In this document: positions 13,147 to 14,767 of the stretch, piece by piece
Layout of the letters: each line of letters starts with the position of its first letter
Position numbering within the stretch: position 1 is the stretch's first letter
NCBI GenBank assembly: GCA_900751035.1
Contig: CAADSF010000181.1
Location: 1-14,767 of the forward strand
Source of the DNA: an uncultured Oscillospiraceae bacterium
GTDB taxonomy: Bacteria; Bacillota; Clostridia; Oscillospirales; Oscillospiraceae
Length of the DNA stretch: 14,767 bases
Direction: 5' to 3'
Notes under the pieces: generated by a model
Databases searched by the model: none
Told to the model about the DNA's origin: nothing
Seen by the model: only the letters and a program-made list of their open reading frames with translations
Position numbers and translations under genes: made by a program

Positions 13147-14682
13147 TCACTTCAGCTTCTTTGCGCTCTTGCTTTTCTTCTTCGTTTTCTTTGCCTTTTT
13201 CAATTCCTTCGGTGGATTCAGCGGGCTTCCATCACCTTCGCCCATGTCTTTCAGCCGCTGCGCTTCCACGATCTCCGCCTTCATCTCTGCAATTAACACC
13301 TTCAGCTTCTCCTCGCACTCCTCGCGGGTGTGGGCGTAGACATTGCGGGCGTGCTTTTTGCCGTCGGGCCATTTGGGCGAATAGCGGCCTTCAAAGAGAT
13401 GGTCGCTGATCTCGCTGATGCAGCCGGTGCCGGAGCGGCGCTTGCGGCCCACGTAGGGCTTGAAGTCGGTCATACTCGGCTTTTCCACCTGGGCCGGGGC
13501 AGTTTCCTGCCCCGGCTCTGAAGCGTCCTCCTGCGGCGCTGCTTTGCCGATGCCGCGGTCGATGTTGGCGGCGGCCGCGAGCCGCATATCGTCGGTGATG
13601 TGGGTGTAGATGTCCAGTGTGGTGGCCGCCGACACATGCCCCAGCATGGCGGAGAGTGTTTTCACATCCATGCCGTTTTCCAGTGCCAGCGTTGCGAAGG
13701 TGTGACGCAGATCATGAAATCTAACATGTTTGCATCCTGCGTGCTCCAAGATGAACTGCAGTCTGCGGCGTACCACGCCGGGGGTGATGGGACAATCCTC
13801 TTTTACTGGGGATGGGAACATCCAGCGGGAGTCCACTGTCTCTTTGTACTCCCGCAGCACCGCCACCACAGCAGGCGGCAGGACGATCTTGCGGACGGAG
13901 TTTTTCGTCTTGGGTGTGCTGATCTGAAGCTGGCCCCGCACATCGTAGACCTGTTTGTTCACATTCAGCACGCCGGTTTCGAAGTTCAGGTCGTCCCATT
14001 GCAGCGCCATCAGCTCACCCCGGCGCAGGCCGGTGGCTAAGTCCAGAAGGAAGACTTCGTAGTAGCCCTCGAACTTCGCCTGAATGAGGAACCGTTGCAG
14101 TTCCTCCCGCGTCAGCACCCGCATCTCCCGTGCCTTCTTGGGCGGCAGCTTGCAGCCGATGGCTGGGTTCACACGGATCAGCCCATCCTGCACCGCCTTC
14201 TCCAATGCGGAGCGGCAGGTGGCGTGACACATACGCACCATTCGGTCGGACAGCCCTTCGCCGTACTTGTCGGTGAACCGCTTCCGGCCGCTTTTCTTGA
14301 GCCGACCGTAGAACTGCTGCAGGTCATTCTGTGTCAGCTTATTCAGCGGGATGTCCCCAATCTCCGGGATGATGTGCAGGCGGATGCGGCTCTCATAGGT
14401 CTCCTGCGTAGTTGGGCGGATCTTAGGCTTGGAGTGATTCTCGTACCAGTATGTCAGCCAGTCCCCGAAGGGCATCTCAGGCCGCACCTTCTCCGGCTTC
14501 AGTCCGCCGCATTCCTCCTTGAGCTTTTGGAGCTTCTCGACGCACTCCTTCTTGGTTTTAGCGAGAACATTTTTCGTTTTGGGATAGCCGTTATCATCGT
14601 AGCCGATGACGATGCGCCCCTCCCACCGACCATCCTTGCGCTGTCTTACGGTTCCGTCTCCGGCTTTTCGCTTTCTTGCCAC
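13147..14682 (-). CDS. Tyrosine recombinase / site-specific integrase with a second C-terminal arm-binding-like domain
   Basis: This 511-residue phage-type integrase carries out site-specific strand exchange for insertion and excision of the element. In order: an N-terminal AP2-like arm-binding domain (about 8-55, GDGTVRQRKDGRWEGRI), a SAM-like core-binding domain (about 70-175) and the catalytic domain (about 185-375). The catalytic residues are R220 (TGLRRGE), a Lys in PKTKNSVR (K258 or K260), H323 and R326 (FHDLRHT), H349 (LGHV) and the nucleophile Y359 (DIYTH). Unusually, about 415-462 repeats the pattern of the N-terminal domain (GTG-x10-FEGRY, then HTREECEEKL), followed by a lysine-rich tail. 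It starts with GTG at 14682, with AAAGGAG (14697-14691) eight bases upstream, and overlaps the tail of a preceding gene by 37 bases. It is GC-rich, unlike the RT cassette it converges on. Confidence 0.95.
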   Translation of the reverse strand: MARKRKAGDGTVRQRKDGRWEGRIVIGYDDNGYPKTKNVLAKTKKECVEKLQKLKEECGGLKPEKVRPEMPFGDWLTYWYENHSKPKIRPTTQETYESRIRLHIIPEIGDIPLNKLTQNDLQQFYGRLKKSGRKRFTDKYGEGLSDRMVRMCHATCRSALEKAVQDGLIRVNPAIGCKLPPKKAREMRVLTREELQRFLIQAKFEGYYEVFLLDLATGLRRGELMALQWDDLNFETGVLNVNKQVYDVRGQLQISTPKTKNSVRKIVLPPAVVAVLREYKETVDSRWMFPSPVKEDCPITPGVVRRRLQFILEHAGCKHVRFHDLRHTFATLALENGMDVKTLSAMLGHVSAATTLDIYTHITDDMRLAAAANIDRGIGKAAPQEDASEPGQETAPAQVEKPSMTDFKPYVGRKRRSGTGCISEISDHLFEGRYSPKWPDGKKHARNVYAHTREECEEKLKVLIAEMKAEIVEAQRLKDMGEGDGSPLNPPKELKKAKKTKKKSKSAKKLK

Positions 14683-14767
14683 GGTTTCAACTCCTTTCCG
14701 AAGATGTCCTCCATAAAGCCGCCCACGATGCCGCAGGCCTGCTTCTGCATATCCGAGGTGACATGGG
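14646..14767 (-). CDS. Second tyrosine recombinase, C-terminal tail (partial)
   Basis: An open frame enters from the right edge and ends with TAA at 14648-14646. Its 39 visible codons read HVTSDMQKQACGIVGGFMED and continue through IFGKELKPW to a Glu/Pro-rich end. The first part resembles what follows the catalytic tyrosine in tyrosine recombinases (compare THITDDMRLAAAANI in the neighbouring enzyme), so this is probably the end of a second recombinase in the same direction. It overlaps the first 37 bases of the 511-residue integrase gene in another frame and contains that gene's ribosome binding site, which implies translational coupling. The assignment rests on a short tail and is moderately certain. 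Confidence 0.6.
   Translation of the reverse strand, partial: HVTSDMQKQACGIVGGFMEDIFGKELKPWQESEKPETEP

Larger units (their letters stand above)
10493..14767. mobile_element. Probable integrative island at tRNA-Pro (right end outside window)
   Basis: Downstream of the intact tRNA-Pro, base composition drops sharply for the HEPN-like and reverse-transcriptase genes, then rises again at a tyrosine recombinase gene and the tail of a second one. A tRNA gene, cargo with a defence-gene look and recombinase genes together are the usual sign of an integrative element. The exact left boundary (probably inside the tRNA 3' end) and the right end cannot be placed: no second copy of the tRNA 3' end was found within the window. 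Confidence 0.5.

Noticed and set aside
14735..14765. GTCACCTC on the minus strand near the right edge, shared with the 3' part of tRNA-Pro, as an attachment-site copy
   Set aside because: Only eight bases match and they are codons of the recombinase tail (HVTS); a real att repeat would be longer.
1..14767. CRISPR arrays, rRNA genes and insertion sequences
   Set aside because: No regularly spaced repeats, rRNA-like conserved sequence, transposase frames or terminal inverted repeats were seen on reading both strands.

Overview
The window looks like a chromosomal segment from a GC-rich member of the Clostridia (Firmicutes), most likely an Oscillospirales/Ruminococcaceae-type gut anaerobe. The evidence is the strong AGGAGG-type ribosome binding sites, a double-FeoA ferrous-iron operon, an ECF sigma factor paired with a DUF4367-type anti-sigma protein, a YvcK/CofD-like protein, a copper-amine-oxidase-N ('stalk') secreted protein, and a DUF3783 protein. 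Species cannot be fixed from the sequence alone.

Bases 1-3053 are an iron locus. On the minus strand lie a short FeoA-like gene, feoA and feoB (feoB runs off the left edge). A DtxR/MntR-family metal-dependent repressor is transcribed divergently. The gap between them holds a good minus-strand promoter and several inverted-repeat or half-site elements that fit a DtxR-type operator.

Bases 3164-6669 form one tightly packed plus-strand operon: an ECF sigma factor, its likely anti-sigma factor (ATGA overlap), a previously overlooked 49-residue protein (GTGA overlap), a five-span membrane protein and a secreted two-repeat stalk protein. An ECF-like -35/-10 pair with a 16-base spacer sits just upstream and suggests autoregulation. 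The operon ends at a 17-bp bidirectional terminator shared with the convergent minus-strand pair yvcK-dsdA (8041-9093 and 6746-8041), whose stop and start codons overlap by one base. Divergent from yvcK is a two-gene plus-strand unit, a PaaI-type hotdog thioesterase and a DUF3783 protein.

Bases 10194-10568 are a tRNA-Pro(UGG) site. A 5' tRNA-Pro half behind a strong promoter is broken in its anticodon stem. About 185 bases later comes a complete tRNA-Pro(UGG) with its own promoter, encoded CCA and terminator. Paired 8-base direct repeats lie between the two.

Bases 10569-14767 look like an acquired island next to that tRNA. An AT-rich two-gene cassette encodes a 150-residue protein with a HEPN-like RNxxxH motif and a 570-residue reverse transcriptase of the UG/Abi (defence-associated) kind. 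It is followed by a convergent, GC-rich tyrosine recombinase with an extra C-terminal copy of its arm-binding domain, and by the tail of a second recombinase at the right edge. The split HEPN + reverse transcriptase pair beside an integrase is the best candidate here for an undescribed, probably anti-phage, system.
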